64,000 bases of DNA from Stenotrophomonas sp. 704A1 (GTDB lineage Bacteria > Pseudomonadota > Gammaproteobacteria > Xanthomonadales > Xanthomonadaceae): the NCBI RefSeq assembly GCF_030549525.1, contig NZ_CP130831.1, positions 4,489,501 through 4,553,500 of the forward strand, read 5' to 3'. Shown here one piece after another: positions 34,189-42,675 of the stretch. Each line of letters begins with the position of its first letter. Position 1 is the stretch's first letter. Both the position numbers and the translations under genes were made by a program. The notes under the pieces were generated by a model. That model was not told the origin of the DNA and did not search any database. It saw nothing but the letters and a program-made list of their open reading frames with translations.

Positions 34189-34742
34189 CCGTCCTGCCCG
34201 GCCATGTCGATCGATTCGATGCGCAGGATGTAACCCTCGGCGCGGTTGTCCAGCTGCACGCTGCCATCGGCCAGCCGTTGCAGCTGCAGCCATACCGTGC
34301 CATCGCGCGACAAGCGGCGTTCGCGGCCGTCATCACTGACCTGCCAGCCGGCCGGCAGCGCGGCGGCGATCGCCGCGGTCGGCCACAGCGCGAACTGCAG
34401 GTCATCCAGCACGCGCTCGGCGCGCACCTGCGGCGGCAGCCAGGGCGCGCGCTGCTGGGTCAGCTGCTGGCCATCCCACTGCAGGCGCACGCCGGTCTGG
34501 CCCAGCGCCTGCACGGCCAGCTGCACGCGCTCGGCGTCTGCTTCCAGCAGCGCATCCAGATCGCGCTGGTGGCTGCCGAAGCGGAAATGCAGCTGCTGCT
34601 GCAGCGCCAGCGGCGCGCCCAGGCTGGACGGCGCCAGCCGCAGCGGCGGCAGCTCGACCTGTGGCCGCGGCATGCGGCTGGCACAGGCGACCAGCAGCAG
34701 GCACAGCAGCAGCGCCGTGGTACGGACAATCAGGCGCTGCAC
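34185..34742 (-). CDS. DUF3261 lipoprotein of the aryl-polyene cluster
   Basis: A 185-residue predicted outer-membrane lipoprotein. The signal is MQRLIVRTTALLLCLLLVAC with lipobox LVAC and the acylated Cys at position 20. The mature domain has DUF3261 features (LQFALWPTAAIAAALP near the middle, EGYILRIESID at the end). DUF3261 proteins travel with LolA-like and MMPL genes in aryl-polyene loci and presumably help deliver or seat the lipid in the outer membrane. It overlaps the halogenase-like gene by 13 bp. Confidence 0.85.
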   Translation of the reverse strand: MQRLIVRTTALLLCLLLVACASRMPRPQVELPPLRLAPSSLGAPLALQQQLHFRFGSHQRDLDALLEADAERVQLAVQALGQTGVRLQWDGQQLTQQRAPWLPPQVRAERVLDDLQFALWPTAAIAAALPAGWQVSDDGRERRLSRDGTVWLQLQRLADGSVQLDNRAEGYILRIESIDMAGQDG

Positions 34743-35980
34743 AGTTCCTCCAGTACACGCATGCGGCGGCCGCTTTCATCGGCCACGTAAGGGTTGTTGG
34801 TGTCCCAGGCATAGCCGGCCAGGATGGAGCTGATCATGTCGCGCACTGCCGGCTGCTGGTCGGGGTGGTAGATGATCTTCTGGAAGCCGCCTTCGTACCA
34901 GCTTTCCACGAAGCGGCGGAAGGTCTTCACGCCGGCACGCAGCGGGACCGAGAACTCGGCCTCCCAATCGACGGATTCGCCGGCGTAGCGTCGCGCCAGG
35001 CAGTCGCTGGCCAGCTGCGCGGACTTGAACGCAATGGTCACGCCGGAGGAGAACACCGGATCAAGGAATTCGCCGGCATTGCCCAGCAGCGCATAGCCCG
35101 GGCCCCACAGCGAACTGACATTGGCCGAGTAGCCGGTGATGCGGCGCACCGGCAGCACCGCCCATTCGGCATTGGCCAGCAGCGAGGTCAGGTTCGGATC
35201 CTCGCCGACGATGGCCTGCAGCTTCTGCAGATCGTCGCCGTCATAGCGCTCGAAGAACGATGGCTCGGCCACCACCCCCAGCGAGCAGCAGCCGTTGGAG
35301 AACGGGATGGTCCAGTACCAGACGTCGATATGCTCGGGGTGGGTGGTGATCAGGATCTTGTTGCGGTCGAAGTCCGCTTCGGCCGGGATGTTGTCGCGCA
35401 CGTGGCAGAAGATTGCGCCGCGCACCGGGAAGTTGGAGGGCGATTCCAGCTGCAGCAGGCGTGGCAGCAGGCGCGCGAAACCGGAGGCATCAAGAATGAA
35501 ATCGGCCTCGATGCGGTAGGTGCTGCCATCCGGGCGGCGCACGGTCACCGCCGGCTGCTGGCCCGGCTCGACCGACAGCACTTCATCGCCGAAGCGCAGC
35601 GTGGCGCCCATGCGCTCGGCGCCGCGTGCCAGCACGTTGTCGAAGTCGGCACGCTGCACCTGGTAGGTGGTGCCCCAGCCCGGCGAGAACTTCTTCCTGA
35701 AGTCGAACGCGGTGCGCGCCTGGCCATGCACGAAGGCGGCGCCGTTCTTGTGCTGGAAGCCGGCCTCGACCACGTCCTGCAGCAGCCCCGCCGCTTCGAT
35801 GTACTCCATGCTCTGCGGCAGCAGGCTTTCACCGATGGAGAAGCGCGGGAACTGCTGGCGCTCCAGCATCAGCACCTGGCGGCCCTGCTGGCGCAGCATC
35901 GCCGCGGCCACGGAGCCGGCCGGGCCGGCGCCGATGATCAGGATCTCAGTACGTTCGACAGCATCCACAGCAGTATTCAT
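34730..35980 (-). CDS. flavin-dependent halogenase-like oxidoreductase
   Basis: A 416-residue flavoprotein. FAD motif GAGPAG is at 17-22 and a second FAD motif, GNAGEFLDPVFSSG, is near residue 290. Two hallmarks of FADH2-dependent halogenases are visible: WYWTIP (WxWxIP) at 221-226, and Lys78 in HKNGAAFVHG, where phenol/pyrrole halogenases have their catalytic Lys. The dinucleotide-binding motif of NAD(P)H-dependent monooxygenases is not obvious. Xanthomonadins are brominated aryl polyenes, so halogenation of the aryl head is a reasonable role here. A flavin reductase partner is not in the cluster. A simple hydroxylase/dehydrogenase remains possible. Confidence 0.82.
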   Translation of the reverse strand: MNTAVDAVERTEILIIGAGPAGSVAAAMLRQQGRQVLMLERQQFPRFSIGESLLPQSMEYIEAAGLLQDVVEAGFQHKNGAAFVHGQARTAFDFRKKFSPGWGTTYQVQRADFDNVLARGAERMGATLRFGDEVLSVEPGQQPAVTVRRPDGSTYRIEADFILDASGFARLLPRLLQLESPSNFPVRGAIFCHVRDNIPAEADFDRNKILITTHPEHIDVWYWTIPFSNGCCSLGVVAEPSFFERYDGDDLQKLQAIVGEDPNLTSLLANAEWAVLPVRRITGYSANVSSLWGPGYALLGNAGEFLDPVFSSGVTIAFKSAQLASDCLARRYAGESVDWEAEFSVPLRAGVKTFRRFVESWYEGGFQKIIYHPDQQPAVRDMISSILAGYAWDTNNPYVADESGRRMRVLEELCSA

Positions 35981-36030
35981 CGGGGCGTCCTTGTTGCTCG
36001 ATCAGGTGGAAGGAAGAAAACGGAAGCGGG

Positions 36031-38406
36031 TCAGGCCGGTGGCGCACCGTGCGGCGGCGGCCGGAACAGCGGCGAGATGAGCCAGACCAGGCCGATGCCG
36101 AACAGCAGGGTCAGCCCGAACGCGCGCAGCGCCGGGGTCTGCGACAGCCCCAGCAGGCCGAACGACAGCCAGGTGCTGGCCGCGCCCACGCACACCGCCA
36201 GCCAGGCACTGGCATCGCCGCGGTGCTCGATCAGGAAGATGCCGTAGTCGATGCCCATGCCCAGCAGCAGCATCAGCGCCAGCACGTTGAACAGCTGCAG
36301 CGGCTGGCCGAACAGGCCCAGCAGGCCCAGCGTCAACGCGCCGGCAATCAGCGTCGGCGCGATCACGCGCCAGGCCTGGCGCCGGTAGCGCAGCCACAGC
36401 GCGCCGAACACCAGCACGATGCCGACCAGCAGCAGCCCGCCCATCAGCTTGCGGTAGTGGCCCAGCAGCTGCGAGAAGTCGGCCGTGCGGTCCACCCAGC
36501 GCACACCCGGCAGACCCTCCGCCACCCCACGCAGGGTCGTCAGCGCATCGGCGCGCGACAGGTCGTCGACCATCACCACGCTGATCATCTGCCCTCCCAC
36601 CTCGCCCACCCACAGGTGTCGGAACGGCTGTGAGGCCGGCGAGGCCAGGAATGCGTCGGCGGTCAAGGGCGTGGCGGCGAACTGCGGGCGCGCCAGGGGT
36701 TCGCCGACCGCATCGGACACCGCCTGCAGCACGCCCGGTTCCACCTTCGCGGTCAGCGCGGCATCGGCCTGCTGGCGCGCCGGCGACGGCAGCCAGTCGC
36801 TGATCGCGCGATAGCCACCAATGCGCTTGTCACCGGCCAGTACCCGCAGGCGCTCGGTCAGCGCTTCTTCGCGCTGCAACAGCTGTCCGGCGTCACGGCC
36901 CTGCACCAGGTAGAACTGCGCCGGGCTGGGCATGCCCAGCAGCTGGCTGAGGCGGATCTGCTGGGCCATCAGTGCCGGCGGCGACGACTGCAGGCTGCGC
37001 AGGTCGTCATTGCTCTGCAGGCGGGCGATGCCGACGGCCGACACCAGCACCGCCACCGCCAGGAAAACCGCCACCGGGCGCGTACCGTGCAGGCGCGGGA
37101 AGCGCTCCAGGGTGTTGCCCAGCCACTGCGAGAAACGGGTCTTGCCGATGTCACCGCCGTCCAGCCACGGGAACCAGAAGATCACGGTCAGGAACGCTGC
37201 GGCCAGACCGACCACCGAGAACAGCGCCATCTGGCGCAGGCCCGGGAACGGTGCCAGGCCCAGCGCAAGGTAGGCCAGCGCGCTGGTCAGCAGCGCCAGC
37301 CACAGCCCCGGCAGCAGGTGCCGCAGCAGTTTCCAGCGGCGCTCGGCCGGTTCGGCCTGGCGCGAGGCGAACCAGTGGATTCCATAGTCTTCGGCGACGC
37401 CGACCAGCGAGGCACCGAACACCAGTGTCAGCACATGCACCTTGCCGAACACCAGCACCGTGACCGCCAACGCCACCCCGCAGCCGATCAGCAGCGAGGC
37501 GCCGACCAGCAGGATCGGCCGCAGCGAACGGAACGCCAGCCACACCAGCAGCAGCACCGCCGCCAGCGAGCCCCAACCGATGGTGTTGATCTCCCGGTTG
37601 GCCTGCACGGCTGCGGCCTCAGCATGCAGCGGTACGCCGGCATGCAGGATCTCCAGCTCCGGTGCGGCCGCCCTGGCCGCCTGCCCGGCACGCTCGAGCA
37701 GAGCGTCCAGGTGGCGCTCGCCATCAAGCTTGAAGGCCGATCCAGGGGTGTCGAACTGCAGCGCCGCCCAATGCCTGCCTTCGGCTTCCAGCAGGCCGTC
37801 ATCGCCCAGGCGCAAGCCCGAACCCTGCGCCTGCTGCTGCCACCACTGCGGCCACAGCGACAGCGGATCCTGCCGCCATTCAGTCAGCCGCGGCGCACCC
37901 ATCGGGCCGTACAGCGCAGCCAGGGCCTGTTCGGCCAGCGCGCCCGGCGCGCTGCCCTGCAGCTGCCCGCGCTGGGCCGGCGTCAGCAGGCGGTCACGGT
38001 ACGGCGCGTAGAACGCACGCGCCTCATCGAACCAGCCTTCGATCGAGCCACTGGGCACCAGCAGGGCGTGCTCGGCGTCCTGCGCCATGGCCGCCGCGAA
38101 GGCCGCCTGCGCGCGCTTGGCGGCAGCGCCATCCTTGCTGCCGAGCAACACCACCACCTGCCGCGAACTGCCATCGGCGATGCGCCGGGTGACGTCACTC
38201 AACAGGCGGTCATGCGCATCCTGTGGCAGCAGGGCAAGGATGTCGGTGTCGATCCGCGACTGCTCGCTCCACAGCCGCCACTGCTGCACGCCCAGCACCA
38301 GCAGCAGCACCAGCCAGGCGATGCCCAGCCAGTGCCACCAGCGCCGCAGGCGGTCCGCTGCGTTGGCTGCCGCAGCCTCACTCAAAGCGGCGCGCCTCAT
38401 CGGCAT
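36031..38406 (-). CDS. MMPL/RND-type exporter of the aryl-polyene cluster
   Basis: A 791-residue inner-membrane transporter with duplicated architecture. TM1 is about 25-43, then a periplasmic domain to about 270, five spans (about 275-415), a second single span near 445, a second periplasmic domain, and five spans (about 625-780). VAEDYGIHWFASRQAEP and GMGIDYGIFLIEHR carry the Asp-Tyr-Gly-Ile motif of MMPL proton relays. It would lift the aryl-polyene lipid toward the LolA-like carrier encoded just upstream. It overlaps that gene by 23-29 bp depending on which of two nearby ATGs is used. A 50-bp gap follows. Confidence 0.9.
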   Translation of the reverse strand: MPMRRAALSEAAAANAADRLRRWWHWLGIAWLVLLLVLGVQQWRLWSEQSRIDTDILALLPQDAHDRLLSDVTRRIADGSSRQVVVLLGSKDGAAAKRAQAAFAAAMAQDAEHALLVPSGSIEGWFDEARAFYAPYRDRLLTPAQRGQLQGSAPGALAEQALAALYGPMGAPRLTEWRQDPLSLWPQWWQQQAQGSGLRLGDDGLLEAEGRHWAALQFDTPGSAFKLDGERHLDALLERAGQAARAAAPELEILHAGVPLHAEAAAVQANREINTIGWGSLAAVLLLVWLAFRSLRPILLVGASLLIGCGVALAVTVLVFGKVHVLTLVFGASLVGVAEDYGIHWFASRQAEPAERRWKLLRHLLPGLWLALLTSALAYLALGLAPFPGLRQMALFSVVGLAAAFLTVIFWFPWLDGGDIGKTRFSQWLGNTLERFPRLHGTRPVAVFLAVAVLVSAVGIARLQSNDDLRSLQSSPPALMAQQIRLSQLLGMPSPAQFYLVQGRDAGQLLQREEALTERLRVLAGDKRIGGYRAISDWLPSPARQQADAALTAKVEPGVLQAVSDAVGEPLARPQFAATPLTADAFLASPASQPFRHLWVGEVGGQMISVVMVDDLSRADALTTLRGVAEGLPGVRWVDRTADFSQLLGHYRKLMGGLLLVGIVLVFGALWLRYRRQAWRVIAPTLIAGALTLGLLGLFGQPLQLFNVLALMLLLGMGIDYGIFLIEHRGDASAWLAVCVGAASTWLSFGLLGLSQTPALRAFGLTLLFGIGLVWLISPLFRPPPHGAPPA

Positions 38407-39007
38407 TGAGCGTGGCCGGGGCCTCGCTCAGGGCGCTGAAGGTGATCTGCGTGCGGTCCTTGTTGGCCTCGACGATCTCGACCTGGCGCACGTAGCGGTC
38501 GCCCTGCAGGGTGAGCGACTGGAAGGCCTTGGCCAGCATCGCCGACTTCGGGGTCAGCCGCAGTCGCCAGCCCTGTCCGTCACGGCTGGCCTGCACGTTG
38601 AACTGGCTGGACAGCGCCTGCACGTCACCGCTCATCAGCGCGAACATGATCGCGTTCACCGAGCGCATCGCCGGCTGCTGGCGCGCGTCCAGCTCGACCC
38701 GGGTGCTGCCGTCGCGCTGGCGGCTGAGGATGCGGTCGGCGGTGACCACCACCTCGGAGGGGAACGGCTTGAGCGTGGACCAGATCACGCCGTGCTGGCG
38801 CGCGACCACGAACCGGCCCTGCGAGCGCAGCGGGTTCCTGAACCCGCTGACCTGCTTTTCCTGGGTGAACTGGCCGCGCAGCACGTCGGGCCGCGCCACT
38901 GCCTGGGTGATCGCATCCACGGCGGGATCGGCGGCCTGCGCCCACGGCGCAGCAATCAGCAGCAGCGCGCACAGCAGCACGCGCGGAAGATGGAGAATCC
39001 GGTTCAC
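38378..39007 (-). CDS. LolA-like outer-membrane lipid/lipoprotein carrier
   Basis: A 209-residue periplasmic protein starting at a GTG that overlaps the thioesterase stop (GTGA). The signal peptide LPRVLLCALLLIAAPWAQA is followed by LRGQFTQEKQVSGFRNPLRS and GVIWSTLKPFPSEVVV, the LolA-fold strands. Unlike chromosomal LolA it sits in an aryl-polyene cluster, next to an MMPL pump. The inferred role is carrying the polyene lipid across the periplasm rather than general lipoprotein transport. Confidence 0.87.
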   Translation of the reverse strand: MNRILHLPRVLLCALLLIAAPWAQAADPAVDAITQAVARPDVLRGQFTQEKQVSGFRNPLRSQGRFVVARQHGVIWSTLKPFPSEVVVTADRILSRQRDGSTRVELDARQQPAMRSVNAIMFALMSGDVQALSSQFNVQASRDGQGWRLRLTPKSAMLAKAFQSLTLQGDRYVRQVEIVEANKDRTQITFSALSEAPATLNADEARRFE

Positions 39008-39435
39008 GGGGCAGGCACTCCAAGACGCTCCCACAGCACCGCCGGGCACTGGTACAGCATCTCCTTGCTGGCCGCGTCGACCGCGACCTGGATGGTCATC
39101 GCACGGGTCAGCACCTGGCCGCTGGCCGCATCGAGGATTTCGTATTCGATCTTCAGCCGGTTCTCCCACTCCACGATGCGCGCAATCACGCGCAGCGGCT
39201 GGTTGAACAGCAGCGGGCGCACGTACTTCACCCGCGCGTCGACCACCGGCCACAGGTAGCCCGATTCGAGCATCTGCGGGTAGTCGTAGTCGTAGCGGCC
39301 GAGCAGCGCGCAGCGTGCGATCTCGAAGTACTTGAAGTAGTTGCCATGCCAGACCACGTTCATCGGGTCGCAGTCATGGAAAGCAGGGGTCAACGCAATC
39401 TCGCCGACCCGTTCGATGGCCTCATTCACCGACAT
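39004..39435 (-). CDS. acyl-CoA/ACP thioesterase, 4HBT hotdog type (ApeK-like)
   Basis: A 143-residue hotdog thioesterase. DCDPMNVVWHGNYFKYFEIAR is the 4HBT/YbgC active-site segment (Asp, Asn, His, Glu). The ATG at 39435 lies 14 bp inside the end of the ammonia-lyase gene. It probably releases or edits polyene or aryl acyl groups from ACP. It resembles aryl-polyene locus thioesterases in size and position, immediately upstream of the LolA-like gene. Confidence 0.88.
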   Translation of the reverse strand: MSVNEAIERVGEIALTPAFHDCDPMNVVWHGNYFKYFEIARCALLGRYDYDYPQMLESGYLWPVVDARVKYVRPLLFNQPLRVIARIVEWENRLKIEYEILDAASGQVLTRAMTIQVAVDAASKEMLYQCPAVLWERLGVPAP

Positions 39436-40972
39436 ACAGCTCCCAGCGTTGCGCGCGGATCTCCACCAGCAGTTCCCGCAGTTCGCGATCCAGCGCGCGG
39501 TCTTCTTCGACCAGGGCGATGCGCTGCCCCAGGTCGGCGTACATGTCGGCCAGACTGCCATGCAACTGCGCGTTCATGCCAACCCGTTCGCGCAGGGCCA
39601 GGCCCTGGCGGGCAGCGATCAGCATCGCGGCCACCACCTGTTCAGTCAGTTCGATCACGCGCAGGCAGTCGCGCGCGGCGATGGTGCCCATGCTGACCTT
39701 GTCCTGGTTGTGGCATTCAGTGGAGCGCGAGAACACCGAAGCCGGCAGGGTCTGCTTCAGCGCTTCGGCGGTCCACGCCGACACGCTGATCTGCAGCGCC
39801 TTCAGGCCATGGTTGATGGCCGCGCGCGGCCCGGTGGCCGCCGACAGGTTGGCCGGCAGGCCGTGGTTGTAGCGGGCATCGACCACCAGCGCCAGCTGCC
39901 GGTCGAGCAGGTCGGCAAGATTGGCCACGGTGTTCTTCAGCGTATCCATCGCCAGTGCGATATGGCCGCCGTAGAAGTGGCCACCGTGCAGGATGCGCTC
40001 GCCTTCGGCGTCGATCAACGGATTGTCATTGGCGCTGTTCAGCTCGGTTTCGATCAGCTGGCGCAGGAACGGCAGCGTGTCTTCCAGCACGCCGATCACG
40101 TGCGGCGCACAGCGCAGCGAATAGCGGTCCTGCAGGCGCTGCTCGTTGCGCGGCGGGCGCTCGCTGTGCAGATCGCTGCGCAGGCGCGCGGCGATGCGCG
40201 ACTGGCCCGGGTGCGGCTTGGCCGCAAACAGGGTTTCGTCGAAGTGGTGCGCGTTGCCGTCGCTGGACAACACGTTGAAGGCGGTCAGGCGGGTGGCCAG
40301 GCGCGCCAGGTAGTCGGCGCGCTGCCAGGCCAGGCATGCCAGGCCGGTCATCACCGCGGTGCCGTTCATGATCGCCAGGCCTTCCTTCGGCCGCAGCTTC
40401 AGCGGGGTCATGCCGATCAGCGCCAGCACCTCGGCCGCCGGCTGCACGCGCCCGTCGTGCAGCACCTCGCGCTCGCCGCACAGCACCGCCGCCACGTAGG
40501 ACAACGGGGTCAGGTCGCCACTGGCGCCCACCGAGCCTTCGGCCGGGATCAGCGGCAGCACGTCGTGCTGCAGCAGCGTGGCCAGCCCTTCCAGCAGCGG
40601 CACGCTGACGCCGGACATGCCGCGCACCAGCGAGGCCAGGCGCGCGGCCAGCACCGCACGGGTCTCGGCCGGGTCCAGGTAACGGCCCAGCCCGCAACCG
40701 TGGTAGGTGTACAGGTGGTGCGGCAGCTCGGCCACCAGCGCCGGCGGGATGTTCACCGTGCACGAATCGCCGTAGCCGGTGGTCACGCCGTAGATCACCC
40801 CGTCCTCGCGCAGCAGGCGGTCGAGGAAATCGGCACCGCGCTGGATGTGCGCGCGGAAGACCGGCACGTCGCTCAGGGCGGCTTCGCAGCGGCGCTGGGC
40901 CAGGGCGACCACGTCTTCAATGGTCAGCGGTGCATCGCCGAAGCGGCACACGGGTACGGCGTCAATCGTCAT
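39422..40972 (-). CDS. aromatic amino acid ammonia-lyase (MIO family)
   Basis: A 516-residue HAL/PAL/TAL-family lyase. The MIO cofactor triad Ala150-Ser151-Gly152 is in GSVGASGDLTPLSY; the catalytic Tyr61 is in IYGVTTGYG. The substrate-selectivity positions read HHL (85-87, in ELPHHLYTYHGCG). As I recall, bacterial tyrosine ammonia-lyase has His-Leu there while histidase has Ser-His. Deamination of tyrosine to p-coumarate, giving an aryl starter acid, is the inferred role. It is inserted among lipid-handling genes, not in a hut operon. It overlaps genes on both sides by 11-14 bp. Confidence 0.88.
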   Translation of the reverse strand: MTIDAVPVCRFGDAPLTIEDVVALAQRRCEAALSDVPVFRAHIQRGADFLDRLLREDGVIYGVTTGYGDSCTVNIPPALVAELPHHLYTYHGCGLGRYLDPAETRAVLAARLASLVRGMSGVSVPLLEGLATLLQHDVLPLIPAEGSVGASGDLTPLSYVAAVLCGEREVLHDGRVQPAAEVLALIGMTPLKLRPKEGLAIMNGTAVMTGLACLAWQRADYLARLATRLTAFNVLSSDGNAHHFDETLFAAKPHPGQSRIAARLRSDLHSERPPRNEQRLQDRYSLRCAPHVIGVLEDTLPFLRQLIETELNSANDNPLIDAEGERILHGGHFYGGHIALAMDTLKNTVANLADLLDRQLALVVDARYNHGLPANLSAATGPRAAINHGLKALQISVSAWTAEALKQTLPASVFSRSTECHNQDKVSMGTIAARDCLRVIELTEQVVAAMLIAARQGLALRERVGMNAQLHGSLADMYADLGQRIALVEEDRALDRELRELLVEIRAQRWELYVGE

Positions 40973-41903
40973 GAGGAGCCTGGTCCCAGAAGGGGAAGAA
41001 ATTGAACCAGTCCAACGGGGACTGGGTGACCTGCAGTTCCAGCCAGTGCGCGAAACGCTGCGCCTGTTCGGCCAGTGCGGCATCGCGCGAGCCGCGTGGC
41101 AGCAGCACGCGGTCGGCAAACTGTTCAAACGCCACGCGATAGCCCTCGCCCTCGTGCAGGCAGGACATCGTGTAGACCGGGCAGCCCAAGGCGGCGGCCA
41201 GCACATAGGCACCGATCGGGAACGGCGCGCGGTGGCCGAGGAAATCGGCCACCACGCTGCGCCCGCCCTGCACCGGTACACGGTCGCCGACGATGGCCAC
41301 AAAGCCGCCAGAGGCGACCTTGTCGGCCAGCAGCATCGCCGTGGCCGGGCCCATTTCGGTCACCTGCACCAGTTCCACTGCCGCCAGCGGGTCCAGCCGC
41401 TGCAACAGCCGGTTGAAGCGCTGCGCATGCGCGGTGTGCACCAGCACGGTGATGCGGAAGCCCGGCACCTGCTCGGCCAGCACCTGGCACAGTTCCAGGC
41501 AGCCGATGTGCGCGGTCAGGATCAGGCCGCCTTCGCGACGCGCGATCCTGTTCAGCACCAGGTCGCGCTGCAGGCGGATGCGCTGCGGCGGATAGCGCCC
41601 GCCCAGGCCGAGGATCTTGTCCAGCATCGTGTCGGCGAAGCTGAAGAAATGGCGCAGGCTGTCGCGCCGCGTGGGTGCATGGCCCAACGCGCCGGTATGC
41701 GCCTGCAGCCGGTGCAGGTACTGCATCGATGCCTGGCGGCCGACGCGGTTGCCCAGCCAGTGGCAGGCCACCACCGGCCATACGCACAGGCGGAAGGGCC
41801 AGCGCCCGAACCAGCGATGCACCCAGCACAGGAACAGCACGCCGGCCACCGAGGTGGATTCGCCGATATCGGCCCAATGCGGAGCGCCCTGCGCGCGTTC
41901 CAT
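40962..41903 (-). CDS. LpxL/HtrB-type lysophospholipid acyltransferase
   Basis: A 313-residue membrane-associated acyltransferase of the Kdo2-lipid A lauroyl-transferase family. LTAHIGCLELCQVLAEQ carries the HxxxxE active-site pattern and VAIVGDRVPVQGG the second block; a hydrophobic N-terminal anchor is at about 15-45. Expected to attach the polyene or a fatty acyl chain to the lipid anchor. Its start is 1 bp after the glycosyltransferase stop. In some aryl-polyene loci these two activities occur as one protein (ApeJ); here they are separate genes. Confidence 0.87.
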   Translation of the reverse strand: MERAQGAPHWADIGESTSVAGVLFLCWVHRWFGRWPFRLCVWPVVACHWLGNRVGRQASMQYLHRLQAHTGALGHAPTRRDSLRHFFSFADTMLDKILGLGGRYPPQRIRLQRDLVLNRIARREGGLILTAHIGCLELCQVLAEQVPGFRITVLVHTAHAQRFNRLLQRLDPLAAVELVQVTEMGPATAMLLADKVASGGFVAIVGDRVPVQGGRSVVADFLGHRAPFPIGAYVLAAALGCPVYTMSCLHEGEGYRVAFEQFADRVLLPRGSRDAALAEQAQRFAHWLELQVTQSPLDWFNFFPFWDQAPHDD

Positions 41904-41904
41904 C

Positions 41905-42675
41905 TCAGCCCTGCCCCTGCAGGCGGCGCCACAGCAGCCGCGGGGCACGCCACAGCATGCCGAAGAACAGGCGCGTGTGCATGCGGCTGATGCGCACGTT
42001 GTCACGCCACACGTCGAAGTGCGAGACGCCATCGGCCGGATAGGTCACGCGCGTGGCCAGGTGCTCGACCGGCACCTGGCGCCAGTACAGGCGCACCATG
42101 ATCTCAGTGTCGAAATCCATGCGCCGGCCGATGGTCTCTTCGCCCACCAGGCGCAGCACCGGTGGCAGCGGATACACGCGGAAGCCGCACATGGTGTCGC
42201 GCAGGTGCAGCGACAGCGTGTTGATCCAGACCCAGACATGGGTGGCATAGCGACCGTACAGGCGCGCCTTGGGCACGCTGGCATCGTAGGCCGGAATGCC
42301 GCAGATCACTGCGTCCGGATGCGCGCGCGCGCTGTCGATGAAGCGGGCCAGGTCGCCGGTATCGTGCTGGCCGTCGGCATCGATCTGCAGCACGTGGCTG
42401 TAGCCGCAGCGCTGCGCTTCGCCGAAGCCGGCCAGCATCGCCCCGCCCTTGCCCTGGTTCTCCTCCAGCCGCAGCAGCGCGACCCCGCTGCGCTGCGCCA
42501 GCGCCCGCAGGACCGCCGCGCAGGAGGGCCGCGAGCCGTCATCCACCAGCAGGCATGGCAGGCCGGCGGCCTGTACGCCCTCCACCACCGCGCCGATGGC
42601 GTGTTCGTGGTCATAGACAGGAATGACCACCAGCGGCGCGAACGCACCACCGGGGATGGCCGGCTCAGTGCGCAT
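41905..42675 (-). CDS. family 2 glycosyltransferase
   Basis: A 256-residue cytoplasmic GT-A transferase. VVIPVYDHEHAIG is the first nucleotide-binding strand, LLVDDGS and IDADGQHD provide the acidic metal/nucleotide sites, and the acceptor side has FRVYPLPPVL and MDFDTEIMVRLYW. It is similar to dolichol-phosphate-mannose synthase-like GT2 enzymes and likely adds sugar during assembly of the polyene lipid. The ATG at 42675 lies 11 bp inside the end of the AMP-ligase gene. Confidence 0.88.
   Translation of the reverse strand: MRTEPAIPGGAFAPLVVIPVYDHEHAIGAVVEGVQAAGLPCLLVDDGSRPSCAAVLRALAQRSGVALLRLEENQGKGGAMLAGFGEAQRCGYSHVLQIDADGQHDTGDLARFIDSARAHPDAVICGIPAYDASVPKARLYGRYATHVWVWINTLSLHLRDTMCGFRVYPLPPVLRLVGEETIGRRMDFDTEIMVRLYWRQVPVEHLATRVTYPADGVSHFDVWRDNVRISRMHTRLFFGMLWRAPRLLWRRLQGQG

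Noticed and set aside
38378..39007. Housekeeping LolA
   Set aside because: The fold is LolA-like, but the gene is coupled to pigment thioesterase and MMPL genes, so a dedicated polyene-lipid carrier is more likely.
39422..40972. Histidine ammonia-lyase (hutH) of histidine breakdown
   Set aside because: No hut genes are nearby, it is embedded in the pigment operon, and the pocket residues read His-His-Leu rather than the histidase Ser-His.
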